A DNA stretch of 35,487 nt from Acidobacteriaceae bacterium. Lineage in GTDB: Bacteria; Acidobacteriota; Terriglobia; Terriglobales; Acidobacteriaceae. The DNA lies in assembly GCA_025361625.1 (NCBI GenBank), contig JANYKL010000038.1:1-35487 (forward strand), read 5' to 3'. The notes below the pieces were generated by a model, which searched no databases, was not told the DNA's origin, and saw only the letters and a program-made list of their open reading frames with translations. Position 1 is the stretch's first letter. Each line of letters starts with the position of its first letter. The position numbers and the translations under genes are program-made. Positions 8,256-16,395 of the stretch are shown here, in pieces.

Positions 8256-8643
8256 TAATTTCCTCCTCAGGGATCTATACAGATTTGCGTTATGAGCGCA
8301 TGGTAACGCACTCCGCTGTGGAAAACTAACATTTAGTATTGATTTTATGCGGTTCCCAATAAGGTACCCCTATCAAATCGTGCATGAAATGCGGGGTTTC
8401 GCGAGTTTTTGGAGAAGAAAGTGCTCCAGTCGCGTAGTTTTCTGCCATGTCTGACACCACGATTGACCCGCATTCTCAGTTTGGCCGTTCGTGCTCGAAG
8501 CGGTCTTTCTGTTGAACTGGATTTTCTGTCTTGCAGTCACCTGCAAAAAAGTCTCGCCCTTCCAATCGCAGCATCGCAGTGTGGTTTACACTGAGACCCA
8601 TTTCGCTCGATAAAAATTTAGAAGTCGTTGAGGAGAATTAGTT
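8256..8643. other. 388-bp intergenic region between HU and aldolase genes
   Basis: Divergent promoter region without a convincing gene; the 61-codon plus-strand ORF at 8409-8594 has no ribosome binding site and no family look. On the minus strand a loose sigma-70 candidate for HU (TTGGGA, 17-18 nt, CTAAAT/TAAATG, about 8327-8355) can be drawn but is weak. The last 20 bp contain the GAGGAG ribosome binding site of the aldolase gene. Confidence 0.5.
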
Positions 8644-9489
8644 ATGGCAGATGCCGCCCTGAGTGGCGCGGAGTTCAAAAAGCAGTTACACGCGGGAACG
8701 CTAAAGGTGGGCTTGTTCATCAATTCGCATAGCGCAACCGTTGCCGGGCAACTCGCGTCTAGCGGGTACGATTGGCTGCTGGTTGATACCCAGCATGGTC
8801 CAATGAATCACGAAAACCTTTCTGCCATGTTGAGTGCGATTGAAAACGGCGGCGCAAAATCAATGGTTCGCGTCGGCGGGTACGATGACCGTCCGGGTAT
8901 TCAGCAGGCGCTTGATCTTGGTGCCGATGGCGTCCTGGTTCCGTACATCAACACCGCTGAAGAAGCGCGCCAGGCGGTGAGTTGCACGAAATATCCGACG
9001 GTCGGAACGCGTTCAGTCTATTTTCCGCAGCGCAGCATGAACCAAGCCGGTCTGCTCGGTTATGCCGGAAATTGGAACAACGAAGGCATCGTTGCGTTGC
9101 AAGTTGAAACCGCCTCATGTATCGAAAACATCGCAGAGATTGCGACGGTGCCAGGCGTCGATATTCTATTTCTCGGGCAAAACGATCTTTGCATGTCGAT
9201 GGGACTTTTCAATAAGTATGAATTTCCGCACATGTACACTTCGCCGGAACTCGGCGCCGCGACGGACAAATTGATCGCGCACGCGCAAAAAAATAACATC
9301 GCGCTCGGCGTCTTTCTGTTCGGAACAGCTCGGGTGGGAGAATTTCTTGAGAAAGGGTTCTCGTTCATCAGCCTGGGCAACGATTTGCATCACATGCTGA
9401 CACAGGCAGGCGCCTATGTGAACGACGTAGAAAAATTTTCGAAAGAAAAAAACAAGAGTTGGAAACGCCGCACTACGGCGCTGTTTTAG
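8644..9489 (+). CDS. HpcH/HpaI-family aldolase
   Basis: 281 residues, a TIM-barrel class II (metal-dependent) aldolase of the HpcH/HpaI superfamily, which cleaves or forms 2-oxo-4-hydroxy acids to pyruvate plus an aldehyde. Family landmarks: VDTQHGPMNHENL near 48-60 (usually D-x-EH-x), RVGGYDDRPGIQQALDLGADGVLVPYI near 78-104, the metal-binding Glu in ALQVET (family MIET), and LGQNDLCMSMG with the metal Asp (family GPNDLS). The catalytic His of the usual D-x-EH pair is kept as QH. ATG 8644 is preceded by TTGAGGAG. It stands alone, so the natural substrate is not indicated. 2,4-dihydroxyhept-2-ene-1,7-dioate or rhamnonate-type aldolase are possibilities, neither proven. Confidence 0.9.
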   Translation: MADAALSGAEFKKQLHAGTLKVGLFINSHSATVAGQLASSGYDWLLVDTQHGPMNHENLSAMLSAIENGGAKSMVRVGGYDDRPGIQQALDLGADGVLVPYINTAEEARQAVSCTKYPTVGTRSVYFPQRSMNQAGLLGYAGNWNNEGIVALQVETASCIENIAEIATVPGVDILFLGQNDLCMSMGLFNKYEFPHMYTSPELGAATDKLIAHAQKNNIALGVFLFGTARVGEFLEKGFSFISLGNDLHHMLTQAGAYVNDVEKFSKEKNKSWKRRTTALF

Positions 9490-9609
9490 CTCCGGTGTAA
9501 TTCTTTCATCCCTGGGCGAGTGATGGGGACATGCACTTACTGCCAGCAAGTGGTGCGGGTGAATGGCCGTTCGCTTCGCTCAGGGTGGCCAATCTAATTG
9601 AGCGCTAAC

Positions 9610-10044
9610 TCAGGAAGGGAGACGGCACGCGCTCGATATCCGATGGCGGTGGCGGGCAAACCAGCGGTAGCCTGTGTAAATGAGACGATTGAAGCCGGGC
9701 AGACTGAAAATGGCATAAAAAGGCCAGGCCCACCAAATTCGCCGACTCGCGTACAAATAGACGTCTGCTCCTGATACGAGTCGTCCGTCGTTGGTCAACA
9801 AGCGGATATCTTGAAACAAATCTTCTCTCGACATTCTTATTTTTGCCGCAACCCATGGTTCATCCATGGAAGCAATCGTAAAGCCGTGTCGGGCAAGCGT
9901 TCGAGCCCAGAATTTCGCCCAGCGCGAGCAAAATCCGCACTGTCCATCGTACAGAATGACGCCAAGAACGACGCCGGATACTGGCTTCATTTCGACCCGC
10001 TCATTGTCTCGATCATCGTCCCGCTCTTGCCCTCGCGTGCTCAT
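9610..10044 (-). CDS. DCC-family (DUF393) thiol-disulfide oxidoreductase-like protein
   Basis: 144 residues. It has the namesake D-x-x-C-x-x-C motif as YDGQCGFCSRW near residue 30, then the family's RLLTNDGRLVSGADVYLYASR and a C-terminal hydrophobic/aromatic half (WWAWPFYAIFSLPGFNRLIY) ending in YRWFARHRHR. These proteins are predicted redox-active, but no reaction is established. It starts only 3 bp after the DUF2071 stop codon, so the two are translationally linked, a pairing that suggests joint function. The first 25 residues are acidic and low-complexity, so an internal start is possible. Confidence 0.9.
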   Translation of the reverse strand: MSTRGQERDDDRDNERVEMKPVSGVVLGVILYDGQCGFCSRWAKFWARTLARHGFTIASMDEPWVAAKIRMSREDLFQDIRLLTNDGRLVSGADVYLYASRRIWWAWPFYAIFSLPGFNRLIYTGYRWFARHRHRISSACRLPS

Positions 10045-10047
10045 AAA

Positions 10048-10770
10048 CTATAGCTTGCGCCCGAACATGACTGTAACCGCCGAGCCTTCCGCAAGAAAAG
10101 CTGAATGCGGCGCGCTTTGGAGCACCGCAGACAATTCGTTGCCAAACAGATTCCTTTGTTCTCCGGTGAAACTGCTTTGCTGAACCTGCCAAACCTTCCA
10201 TGAAGGGTGCGCTACTCGATATTCAACGCATCCGCCACCGCGCTGCGAACTGTAGCCCCAGTAGTGCTCAGTGATAAATTGCTCCACCGAATCGGCAGCC
10301 GGAACTTGAGCCACCCCAACCGTCCTAACGCTGATGTCGTTCCAACTCCCATCGAAGCGCCAACGATATGTGGCGCAGACTGCACCCTCGGTACTGTGCA
10401 CTTGGTGCGCCATGGGAAGCGCAATATAGTTTTCGTTGTAGAAGACCTTTGCAACGAAGGCCGTCGCTCTTCTTGGGACGATTTCACGAATAAACACGAC
10501 CCCCCTGCGCACCTCGTCTTGCACTTGCCGTCGCACGTAGAACCTCAAATTAATTTCGTCAAAGTCGGAATGAAACGGAATCGGCAGCATCCCAAACAGC
10601 TTCGTATTGAGAAATTGGAATCCGATCAGGCTGACGAAAACTTTATTTTCCCAACGATCAAGCTCGGTTCCGCGAGGTACAAGGGGCAGCAGCAGGCGCG
10701 CGTCGGCTTCGTAGTTCAAAATGGCCAGGTAATGCCATTTAGAGGTAAGAAAAACCGATTCTGCGCTCAC
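10048..10770 (-). CDS. DUF2071 (YqjF-like) protein
   Basis: About 241 residues from a GTG at 10770 (VSAESVFLTSKWHYLAILNY). This start fits the family, whose members begin just before F-L-T-A-x-W, and leaves about 110 bp for divergent promoters. An ATG at 10854 adds 28 non-conserved-looking residues and lies 27 bp from thyX. Family features: LLPLVPRGTELDRW, a FVSLIGFQFLNTKLFG strand, DFDEINLRFYVRR and GVVFIREIVPRRATAFVAK. The domain resembles acetoacetate decarboxylase folds, but a catalytic role is not established. It forms an operon with the downstream DCC gene. Confidence 0.85.
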   Translation of the reverse strand: MSAESVFLTSKWHYLAILNYEADARLLLPLVPRGTELDRWENKVFVSLIGFQFLNTKLFGMLPIPFHSDFDEINLRFYVRRQVQDEVRRGVVFIREIVPRRATAFVAKVFYNENYIALPMAHQVHSTEGAVCATYRWRFDGSWNDISVRTVGVAQVPAADSVEQFITEHYWGYSSQRGGGCVEYRVAHPSWKVWQVQQSSFTGEQRNLFGNELSAVLQSAPHSAFLAEGSAVTVMFGRKL

Positions 10771-10880
10771 GTGGATTGGATGATTGTAATCGCTCGAGAT
10801 GCAGGGCGGATGCAGTGCAAAGAATTGCAACAAACAGGTTTGCGTCGAGCGCATCGGGCGATTAAGATTTCACCACTCCC

Positions 10881-12524
10881 ATGTCTGAAGTGATCTCGAC
10901 CGACCCCGTGGTTGCCAATACTGTTTCTGCCGCTGCGAATGAGCCTTCCGTTGAAGTGTTTGCCGTCTACGGCGTCGAGCCTGAAATTCAAGCCTACGCC
11001 ATGGCGAAGTATTCGCGGTCCTCGCTCTCGATGAAAGAGTCACTGAAAGAGATCACTCAGCAAAAAGCAGAGAAATTTCTTAACACTTTCTACTTTCAAT
11101 ACGGGCATCGCTCGATCGCCGACCTGGCACACATTGCGCTCGCAATCGAAAAGCTGTCGATTCTCGCTGCAATCGCCGTCGCTGATGAGCAACGTTGGGA
11201 CGGCCAGGAGCGGTCAACTCGTTATCAGGACTTCAGGAAGAGCGGCTACTTCACGCCTAAGTTTCAGAACAGCGACCGAAGCGTGTCGAGCGCGATGAGT
11301 GCTACAGACGCTCAATCGTTGTATCAAGAGACGATCGAATTTCTTTTCACGAGCTACGAAAAAGTTTCGCAAAGCACGTTCGAGTATCTCCGCGGTATTA
11401 CGCCGCGACCTACGGAGATGAAGCCTGACGGCTACGAACGCACTTTGCGCGCTCGTGCGTTTGACGTGTCGCGCTACCTGTTGCCGCTCGCAACCAACAC
11501 TTCACTGGGAGAAATCGTTAACGCGCGCACTCTTGAAACTCAAGTGGCGCATTTGCTCACCCAGCCACATCGGGAAGTGCGCGATCTAGGGGAACGACTC
11601 AAGCGCGCAGCGGTTACCAGGGCCTACAACGCCAATGAAGAATCGCTGCGGGCGCTGGTCGAAGATATTCGTTCTGTGTCGCCCGAGCTGGCCGATCGCG
11701 CAGAGCGTGAGCTTCTGCGCGAAGTTCGGGTCGCCCCAACCCTCGTGAAGTATGCGGATCCTAATCATTATGAAATAAAAAATCGGGAAGAACTGGAGCA
11801 GGCGGCCGCTGATTTAGCGCGAGGCACCGCGATTGATAGCGCTCCGCTTGTTGATCTGGTGGATGACGATGGACAAGGGCAGATCTCGGAATCCGACTCA
11901 TTCGAGATCGAGCTTGCGACCACGCTGGTCTATGGCCAATGTCATTACTCTTATCGCCAGTTGCGCAAGATGATCGAAGACGCGGGCGAAGCTCGACGGC
12001 GAGAAATTATTGATCTCGGCCTCCGGCACCGCGGAAAGCACGACGAATTGCCGCGTCCGTTTTCTGCGGGACAACAATTCCGCTTCGACATTCTTATGGA
12101 CATTGGCGGCTTCCGCGATATGCACCGCCATCGGAAGTGCGTTCAAATCATGCAGGATTTCACCACCGCCCACGGCTTTGACGCTCCGCTGGAAATTGAC
12201 GCTGCAGGCATTCGCTCGGATTACGAGTCGGCGATGAATCGCACCGCCGCCGCCGTACAAAAGATTGCCGGATCAAGCGGTGAAGAGGCCGCGCAAAACG
12301 CGCAGTATGCCATCCCGCTCGCCTTTCGCAAGCGTACGTTATTCAAAATGGATTTCGCGGAGGCCGTTTACATCTCTGAACTTCGCACCACGCCCGCCGG
12401 GCACGCCTCTTATCGCAACGTCGCCTATGCTATGTATGAAGCGGTTGCCGCAAAATACCCGGCGCTCGCAAAATATTTTCGGGTGATCGATGTGCGCGAG
12501 CCGGTCGATTTACTCAGACGCTAG
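10881..12524 (+). CDS. thyX: Tandem-domain FAD-dependent thymidylate synthase (ThyX-like)
   Basis: 547 residues, about twice a normal ThyX (about 220-250). Two ThyX-type domains are fused. The first spans roughly 20-270 (VEVFAVYGVEP, YGHRSIADLAH, ERSTRY); the second roughly 310-540 (LVYGQCHYSYRQL, FRDMHRHRKCVQ, ISELRTTPAGHASYRNV). In single-domain ThyX one motif, RHRxxSxNExSxRY, supplies FAD-binding RHR and dUMP-binding ExSxRY. Here the first domain keeps ExSxRY but has DEQ in place of RHR, and the second keeps RHR but lacks ExSxRY. ThyX makes dTMP from dUMP using methylene-tetrahydrofolate and NADPH. No thyA is in the window. Whether this protein is active or regulatory cannot be told from the sequence. 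Confidence 0.85.
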   Translation: MSEVISTDPVVANTVSAAANEPSVEVFAVYGVEPEIQAYAMAKYSRSSLSMKESLKEITQQKAEKFLNTFYFQYGHRSIADLAHIALAIEKLSILAAIAVADEQRWDGQERSTRYQDFRKSGYFTPKFQNSDRSVSSAMSATDAQSLYQETIEFLFTSYEKVSQSTFEYLRGITPRPTEMKPDGYERTLRARAFDVSRYLLPLATNTSLGEIVNARTLETQVAHLLTQPHREVRDLGERLKRAAVTRAYNANEESLRALVEDIRSVSPELADRAERELLREVRVAPTLVKYADPNHYEIKNREELEQAAADLARGTAIDSAPLVDLVDDDGQGQISESDSFEIELATTLVYGQCHYSYRQLRKMIEDAGEARRREIIDLGLRHRGKHDELPRPFSAGQQFRFDILMDIGGFRDMHRHRKCVQIMQDFTTAHGFDAPLEIDAAGIRSDYESAMNRTAAAVQKIAGSSGEEAAQNAQYAIPLAFRKRTLFKMDFAEAVYISELRTTPAGHASYRNVAYAMYEAVAAKYPALAKYFRVIDVREPVDLLRR

Positions 12525-12642
12525 CCTGCTGAGCGGCAAGATAGGATCGCGGACGAGCTCGCTTGCAAGTCCCAAAATCGGCTCGCTTGCTGTCGGCCAA
12601 ATTGACGCCAATGAATCCCGCCCTCTAGAATCAAGCTCACAC

Positions 12643-13035
12643 ATGCCTCTCTACGAATATCTGTGCAAGAAGTGCGGAAACCGCTTCGAAGAAATCAAGA
12701 AATTTTCTGACAAACAGCCCACAAAATGTATGAAGTGCGGCGGCGCAATCGAGCAGGTGATCTCAGCTCCCGCCGTGCAGTTCAAAGGATCCGGATGGTA
12801 CGTGACCGATTACGCCAAGAAGGGCTCAAGTGGCGGCGGGACGTCATCTTCGTCCAATTCGTCTGATGGGGATGGCGGCGATAAAAAGTCCTCCGATTCG
12901 AAAGAGTCTGATTCGAAAGAATCTAAAGGGTCGAAGGAAACGAAGGAAACGAAGGATACGAAGGAAACTAAGGAAATCAAGAAAGACGACAAGCCCAAGG
13001 CCGAAAGTTCTTCCACAAAGCAGAAAAAAAATTAG
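12643..13035 (+). CDS. FmdB-family zinc-ribbon protein with charged tail
   Basis: 130 residues from ATG 12643 (MPLYEYLCKKCGNRFEE), the classic FmdB start. A longer in-frame reading from 12490 overlaps thyX and is rejected. Two C-x-x-C knuckles (CKKCG and CMKCG, about 19 residues apart) form the zinc ribbon, followed by ISAPAVQFKGSGWYVTDY, the conserved FmdB end. The last about 60 residues are low-complexity: a Ser/Gly/Asp stretch, then repeats of Lys-Glu-Thr (KETKETKDTKETKE). Proposed roles of the family (formamidase regulation) are weakly supported. The gene follows thyX by 118 bp. Confidence 0.88.
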   Translation: MPLYEYLCKKCGNRFEEIKKFSDKQPTKCMKCGGAIEQVISAPAVQFKGSGWYVTDYAKKGSSGGGTSSSSNSSDGDGGDKKSSDSKESDSKESKGSKETKETKDTKETKEIKKDDKPKAESSSTKQKKN

Positions 13036-13089
13036 TTATAACGTAGAAAAAAACGAGCTCTCCTGTTCGATCACCTTGAGTGGTTCTAC

Positions 13090-13425
13090 TCAATCCGGTC
13101 TCGGACTCGCACCCGCACCGGTACGTTCCGGAATGCCTACCACCAGAGTGTGTCGCTTCGGTAACTCCTCGTCATTAACGGTCGCGAGAAAATTGAGCTG
13201 CAGATCGAGTTGCTCGGCCGCGACACATGCCGGCTCGTTGAAGAAGTAGACAATGTCTCCGCCAAAGCGGTCTTTCATCCTTCTTCTCTCGTCGAGGTCG
13301 AACGGGCTTGCCGAGTAAACCTTGATTTCAGGGTGCTCGCGGAGGATGTTGCCCAACTGGCGGTGCCAGCCGAGCGACCCCTGCCGAATCTGCGCCATGG
13401 TGAAGGCAATAACTTTGTAAGACAT
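13090..13425 (-). CDS. Hypothetical protein, family not recognised
   Basis: About 111 residues from ATG 13425 (MSYKVIAFTMAQIRQGSLGW). A longer reading from 13575 adds 50 residues that look non-coding and runs into the pirin promoter. The protein alternates strand and helix segments (VIAFTMAQI, HRQLGNILREHPEIKVYSAS, GGDIVYFFNEPACVAAEQL, HTLVVGIPERTG) and could be a small alpha/beta domain. The C terminus GAGASPRPD is probably disordered. There is no strong ribosome binding site. It is divergent from pirin and convergent with the FmdB gene. Confidence 0.55.
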   Translation of the reverse strand: MSYKVIAFTMAQIRQGSLGWHRQLGNILREHPEIKVYSASPFDLDERRRMKDRFGGDIVYFFNEPACVAAEQLDLQLNFLATVNDEELPKRHTLVVGIPERTGAGASPRPD

Positions 13426-13550
13426 AGGCTTGGTCTGCCGCGGCAACTCGCACCCGAGCAGAGCGGGCCGGTTCGCCCGATCTCCACGGCCGGAGATAGA
13501 AGAATAGCAGCGCTGAATCCTCCCTGCGGTTTCGTCATCTAAATCAGGGG

Positions 13551-13576
13551 AATGGTCGTTATAACGACTAACCATT
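13551..13576. promoter_or_regulatory. Nested palindromes upstream of pirin (candidate operator)
   Basis: GTCGTTATAACGAC (13555-13568) is a perfect 14-bp palindrome. It sits inside an outer AATGGT (13551-13556) / ACCATT (13571-13576) inverted repeat. The pair ends 16 bp before the pirin start, where a dimeric repressor would block transcription. No regulator gene is nearby. Confidence 0.45.
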
Positions 13577-13592
13577 GGAGAGGTGAAAAGGC

Positions 13593-14288
13593 ATGATTAC
13601 GATTCGTCCCAGCAACCAGCGCGGTGGCGGCGATTATGGATGGCTGAAGACTCGGCACACTTTCAGTTTTAGCGATTATCACGATCCAAAGTGGATGGGA
13701 TTTCGTTCTTTGCGCGTGATTAACGAAGATTGGGTTGCGCCGAACGGCGGATTTCCAACGCATCCGCATCGAGATATGGAGATCATCACCTATGTTTTGT
13801 CGGGCAAGTTGGAACACAAAGACAGCCTGGGAACGGGATCGGTCATTTTGCCGGGCGACGGCCAGAGAATGAGCGCTGGTCGAGGCATTCGGCACAGTGA
13901 AGCCAATCCGTCATCGAAAGATCCAGTCCATCTTTTGCAAATTTGGATTCTGCCCGACAAGCAAGGGCATGAACCGGGCTACGAGCAAAAGAGCTTTTCT
14001 GAAGCCGAAAAGCGGGGCAAGTTTCGGCTTGTTGCTTCGAACGATGGAGCCGATGGTTCGGTGAAAATTAACCAGGACGCAAAGTTGTTCGTGACGCTAC
14101 TTGCACCCGGAGAAGAAGTGACGCAATCGCTCGAAAAGCGCCATGCCTGGCTGCAAGTCGCCAAGGGCGACGTAGAACTGAATGGTAAGAAGTTGCAACA
14201 GGGAGATGGAGCTGCAATAAGCGAGGAGACAAAGCTGACGATCAAGGCGAACAACGATGCGGAGGTTTTGCTCTTCGAATTAGCCTGA
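13593..14288 (+). CDS. Pirin family protein (YhaK-like bicupin)
   Basis: 231 residues, the typical length for bacterial pirins. The N-terminal cupin carries the metal-binding motif PTHPHRDMEIITYVL (two His plus a later Glu), followed by GSVILPGDGQRMSAGRGIRHSEAN, which holds further ligands, and HLLQIWILPD. The second cupin (EKRHAWLQVAKGDVELNGKK) lacks the metal ligands, as usual. Some members, such as E. coli YhaK relatives, have quercetin 2,3-dioxygenase activity; others act as redox sensors, so the role here is open. ATG 13593 follows GGAGAGGTGAAAAGG. A palindromic operator candidate lies just upstream. Confidence 0.93.
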   Translation: MITIRPSNQRGGGDYGWLKTRHTFSFSDYHDPKWMGFRSLRVINEDWVAPNGGFPTHPHRDMEIITYVLSGKLEHKDSLGTGSVILPGDGQRMSAGRGIRHSEANPSSKDPVHLLQIWILPDKQGHEPGYEQKSFSEAEKRGKFRLVASNDGADGSVKINQDAKLFVTLLAPGEEVTQSLEKRHAWLQVAKGDVELNGKKLQQGDGAAISEETKLTIKANNDAEVLLFELA

Positions 14289-14367
14289 TGAATCGGCTTT
14301 TATATCGAGCATTCCGTGATGGACCCCTTGGATTATCACATCCAAAGGATCCGATTGTTTCTTAATC

Positions 14368-15270
14368 TTAAGGCCTGATTCCCGCAGCCGCCATCATTCT
14401 TCCGGTTATCCCTTTCTCGGCTCGATAACTGAACAGAAGATTGGTATTGCATGCGGTGCATGGGAACGAAGAATCAATGTTCTTCGCAGTTAGTCCTGCG
14501 TCCAGCAACTGGCGACGGTTTGCCTCATTCAGATCCAGAAAAAGCTTGGTGGGAAGCTGGCTGTGCCCGGGCGCGCGCGCGGTCAGGAATAATAAAGGGT
14601 ATTTTTCGCGAATGGGGTCTGAATCTTTCACTTCACGAAATAGGCTATCGGCGTACGAAAACTGAGACTGAAAATTCGTTCGCACCTCATCGCCCACGTC
14701 ATAGCAGCACGAGTGCACGCCAGGACCAATCGCGGCCAGCATATTTCGCGGCTCGCATCCATAGTATCTGCGCATTTCGCCCACGCCTTTTTCTGCCATG
14801 CGCTTCACCGTGCCGCGCCATCCAGCATGGAACACGCCGACCACCTTGCGCTTTGGATCGACCAAAATGATGGGGAGACAATCAGCGGTCTGTATGGATA
14901 TCGCAAGACCGGGAGCGTTTGTGATCAGGCCGTCGCCCGCCAAGGTTGTGTCGCCTGCGAGATCGACTTTGTGGATCAGATCGGAATGGATTTGCTTCAG
15001 CGAAATCAAGCTCCAGGCTTTGCGCGGTTGGGCGCCATCCAACGCGTTCAGGAAGAGTTCTCGATTACGCTCGACCGCAGCTCGAGAATCATGTGGCGTG
15101 AATCCGAGGTTCAGTGCCTTCCCTTTGTAGGTGCGGGATACGCCGCTGTTGCGTGTCGAAAACCCATGCAGCATCCATGATAAGTTGTCGAACTTAGACG
15201 AGCGTAAAACTAGTAGTTCATTTTTTTTAGTGGCAGTTTTTGGCACATTCCGATCATACCTCGATGACAT
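14368..15270 (-). CDS. pgeF: PgeF/YfiH-family purine nucleoside phosphorylase-like protein
   Basis: About 300 residues from ATG 15270 (MSSRYDRNVPK). The ORF stays open to 15867, but that part overlaps the divergent GluQ-RS gene and looks non-coding. It belongs to the DUF152/laccase-domain family, now linked to purine nucleoside phosphorolysis/deamination and to peptidoglycan-edit functions in E. coli. Zinc ligands and active-site motifs: SLKQIHSD, IQTADCLPIIL and VGVFHAGWRGTVKRM, i.e. the His/Cys/His triad. AIGPGVHSCCYDVGDEV and the C-terminal FPCTACNTNLLFSYRAEKG are further signatures. The N-terminal extension of about 30 residues is longer than usual. Confidence 0.9.
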   Translation of the reverse strand: MSSRYDRNVPKTATKKNELLVLRSSKFDNLSWMLHGFSTRNSGVSRTYKGKALNLGFTPHDSRAAVERNRELFLNALDGAQPRKAWSLISLKQIHSDLIHKVDLAGDTTLAGDGLITNAPGLAISIQTADCLPIILVDPKRKVVGVFHAGWRGTVKRMAEKGVGEMRRYYGCEPRNMLAAIGPGVHSCCYDVGDEVRTNFQSQFSYADSLFREVKDSDPIREKYPLLFLTARAPGHSQLPTKLFLDLNEANRRQLLDAGLTAKNIDSSFPCTACNTNLLFSYRAEKGITGRMMAAAGIRP

Positions 15271-15473
15271 TTTTCGAGCGATAAGGCAGCCGTAGATTCG
15301 AATCTTTTCAGCTGCTAAAGCGGACACTTTTGGCGCGGCGTCGACATAGCAAGAGCGATGTCCTGATTCGAACGTGTTTCGCTCCCGATTGTATGCATGG
15401 CAAATTGTTTTCAAGCTCCAGTACTCGTTACGGCTTACCATGAACGATGCGATCGCGAAGTTAAAATGCCTTG

Positions 15474-16343
15474 ATGGGATCTGGCGAAACCTATCGCGGG
15501 CGTCTTGCCCCATCCCCGACCGGACTGCTGCATCTGGGACATGCGAGAACGTTCTGGATCGCGGCTCAGCGTTGTCGGGAACGAGACGGTCGCTTGGTTT
15601 TGCGAAACGAAGATCTCGATTCGCAGCGCTCTCGCGCCGAGTTCTTTCGCGCCATGATCGACGACCTGCGCTGGCTCGGCATTGACTGGGAGGAGGGGCC
15701 CGATTGCGGCGGGCCATATGCGCCATATTCGCAAAGCGAACGCCATGAATATTATTTGGCCGCGTGGCAGCGCTTACGCAGAGGTGGCCACATTTATCCA
15801 TGTTTTTGCTCGCGAAAAGATCGGCCGCAATCAGCGAGTGCTCCGAATGACAACGATGACGAGCCACTCTATCCCGAAACTTGCCGCAACCGACCTGACG
15901 CTGCGATCATTTCCGACCCCCGCGGCATGAGCTGGCGCTTTCGCATCCCCAATGGAAACGCGATCGAATTCACCGATTTAAAGCTTGGGCCGCAACATTT
16001 TGTCGCGGGGAAAGATTTCGGCGACTTTCTTATATGGAGGCGCGACGATGTTCCCGCTTACCAACTTGCGGTCGTAGTCGATGATGCGCTGATGCAAATC
16101 ACCGAAGTGGTACGCGGAGCGGACCTGCTCAAATCGACCGCGCGTCAGATTCTTATTTGGCAAGCGCTCGCGAACGTCTCGCGGGAATTCAGTGGGCAGA
16201 TACCCTCTTACTATCATTGCGATTTGGTGCGCGACGGCGCGGGAGTCAGATTGGCGAAGCGACACGACGCCTTAAGTATTCGGCACTTGCGCGAGACTGG
16301 CACGACTCGGCAAGAAGTTCTGAGACTGGCCGGGGTTCAGTAA
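15474..16343 (+). CDS. gluQ: Glutamyl-Q tRNA(Asp) synthetase
   Basis: About 289 residues, a glutamyl-tRNA synthetase catalytic domain without an anticodon-binding domain, the length of GluQ-RS (YadB). It attaches glutamate to the queuosine base of tRNA-Asp, which fits a genome that carries queD/queE. The HIGH motif reads HLGH in APSPTGLLHLGHAR; the KMSKS position reads RLAKRHDAL. The C-x-C ... Y-x-x-x-C zinc site typical of GluQ-RS is visible as CFCSRKD ... YPETC. A TTG at 15471 directly precedes the ATG at 15474 and could also serve. There is no strong ribosome binding site. Confidence 0.94.
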   Translation: MGSGETYRGRLAPSPTGLLHLGHARTFWIAAQRCRERDGRLVLRNEDLDSQRSRAEFFRAMIDDLRWLGIDWEEGPDCGGPYAPYSQSERHEYYLAAWQRLRRGGHIYPCFCSRKDRPQSASAPNDNDDEPLYPETCRNRPDAAIISDPRGMSWRFRIPNGNAIEFTDLKLGPQHFVAGKDFGDFLIWRRDDVPAYQLAVVVDDALMQITEVVRGADLLKSTARQILIWQALANVSREFSGQIPSYYHCDLVRDGAGVRLAKRHDALSIRHLRETGTTRQEVLRLAGVQ

Positions 16344-16395
16344 TCATCGCCCTCGGCAGTTTCTTCGACCGTTTGGTTAGGCGGCTAGTAATCAA

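Noticed and set aside
8409-8594. 61-codon ORF between HU and aldolase genes
   Set aside because: No ribosome binding site, no recognisable domain, ordinary composition for chance ORFs in this GC range.
15271-15867. N-terminal extension of the PgeF gene to 15867
   Set aside because: It covers the divergent GluQ-RS coding region and its composition is unlike the PgeF domain; ATG 15270 is used instead.
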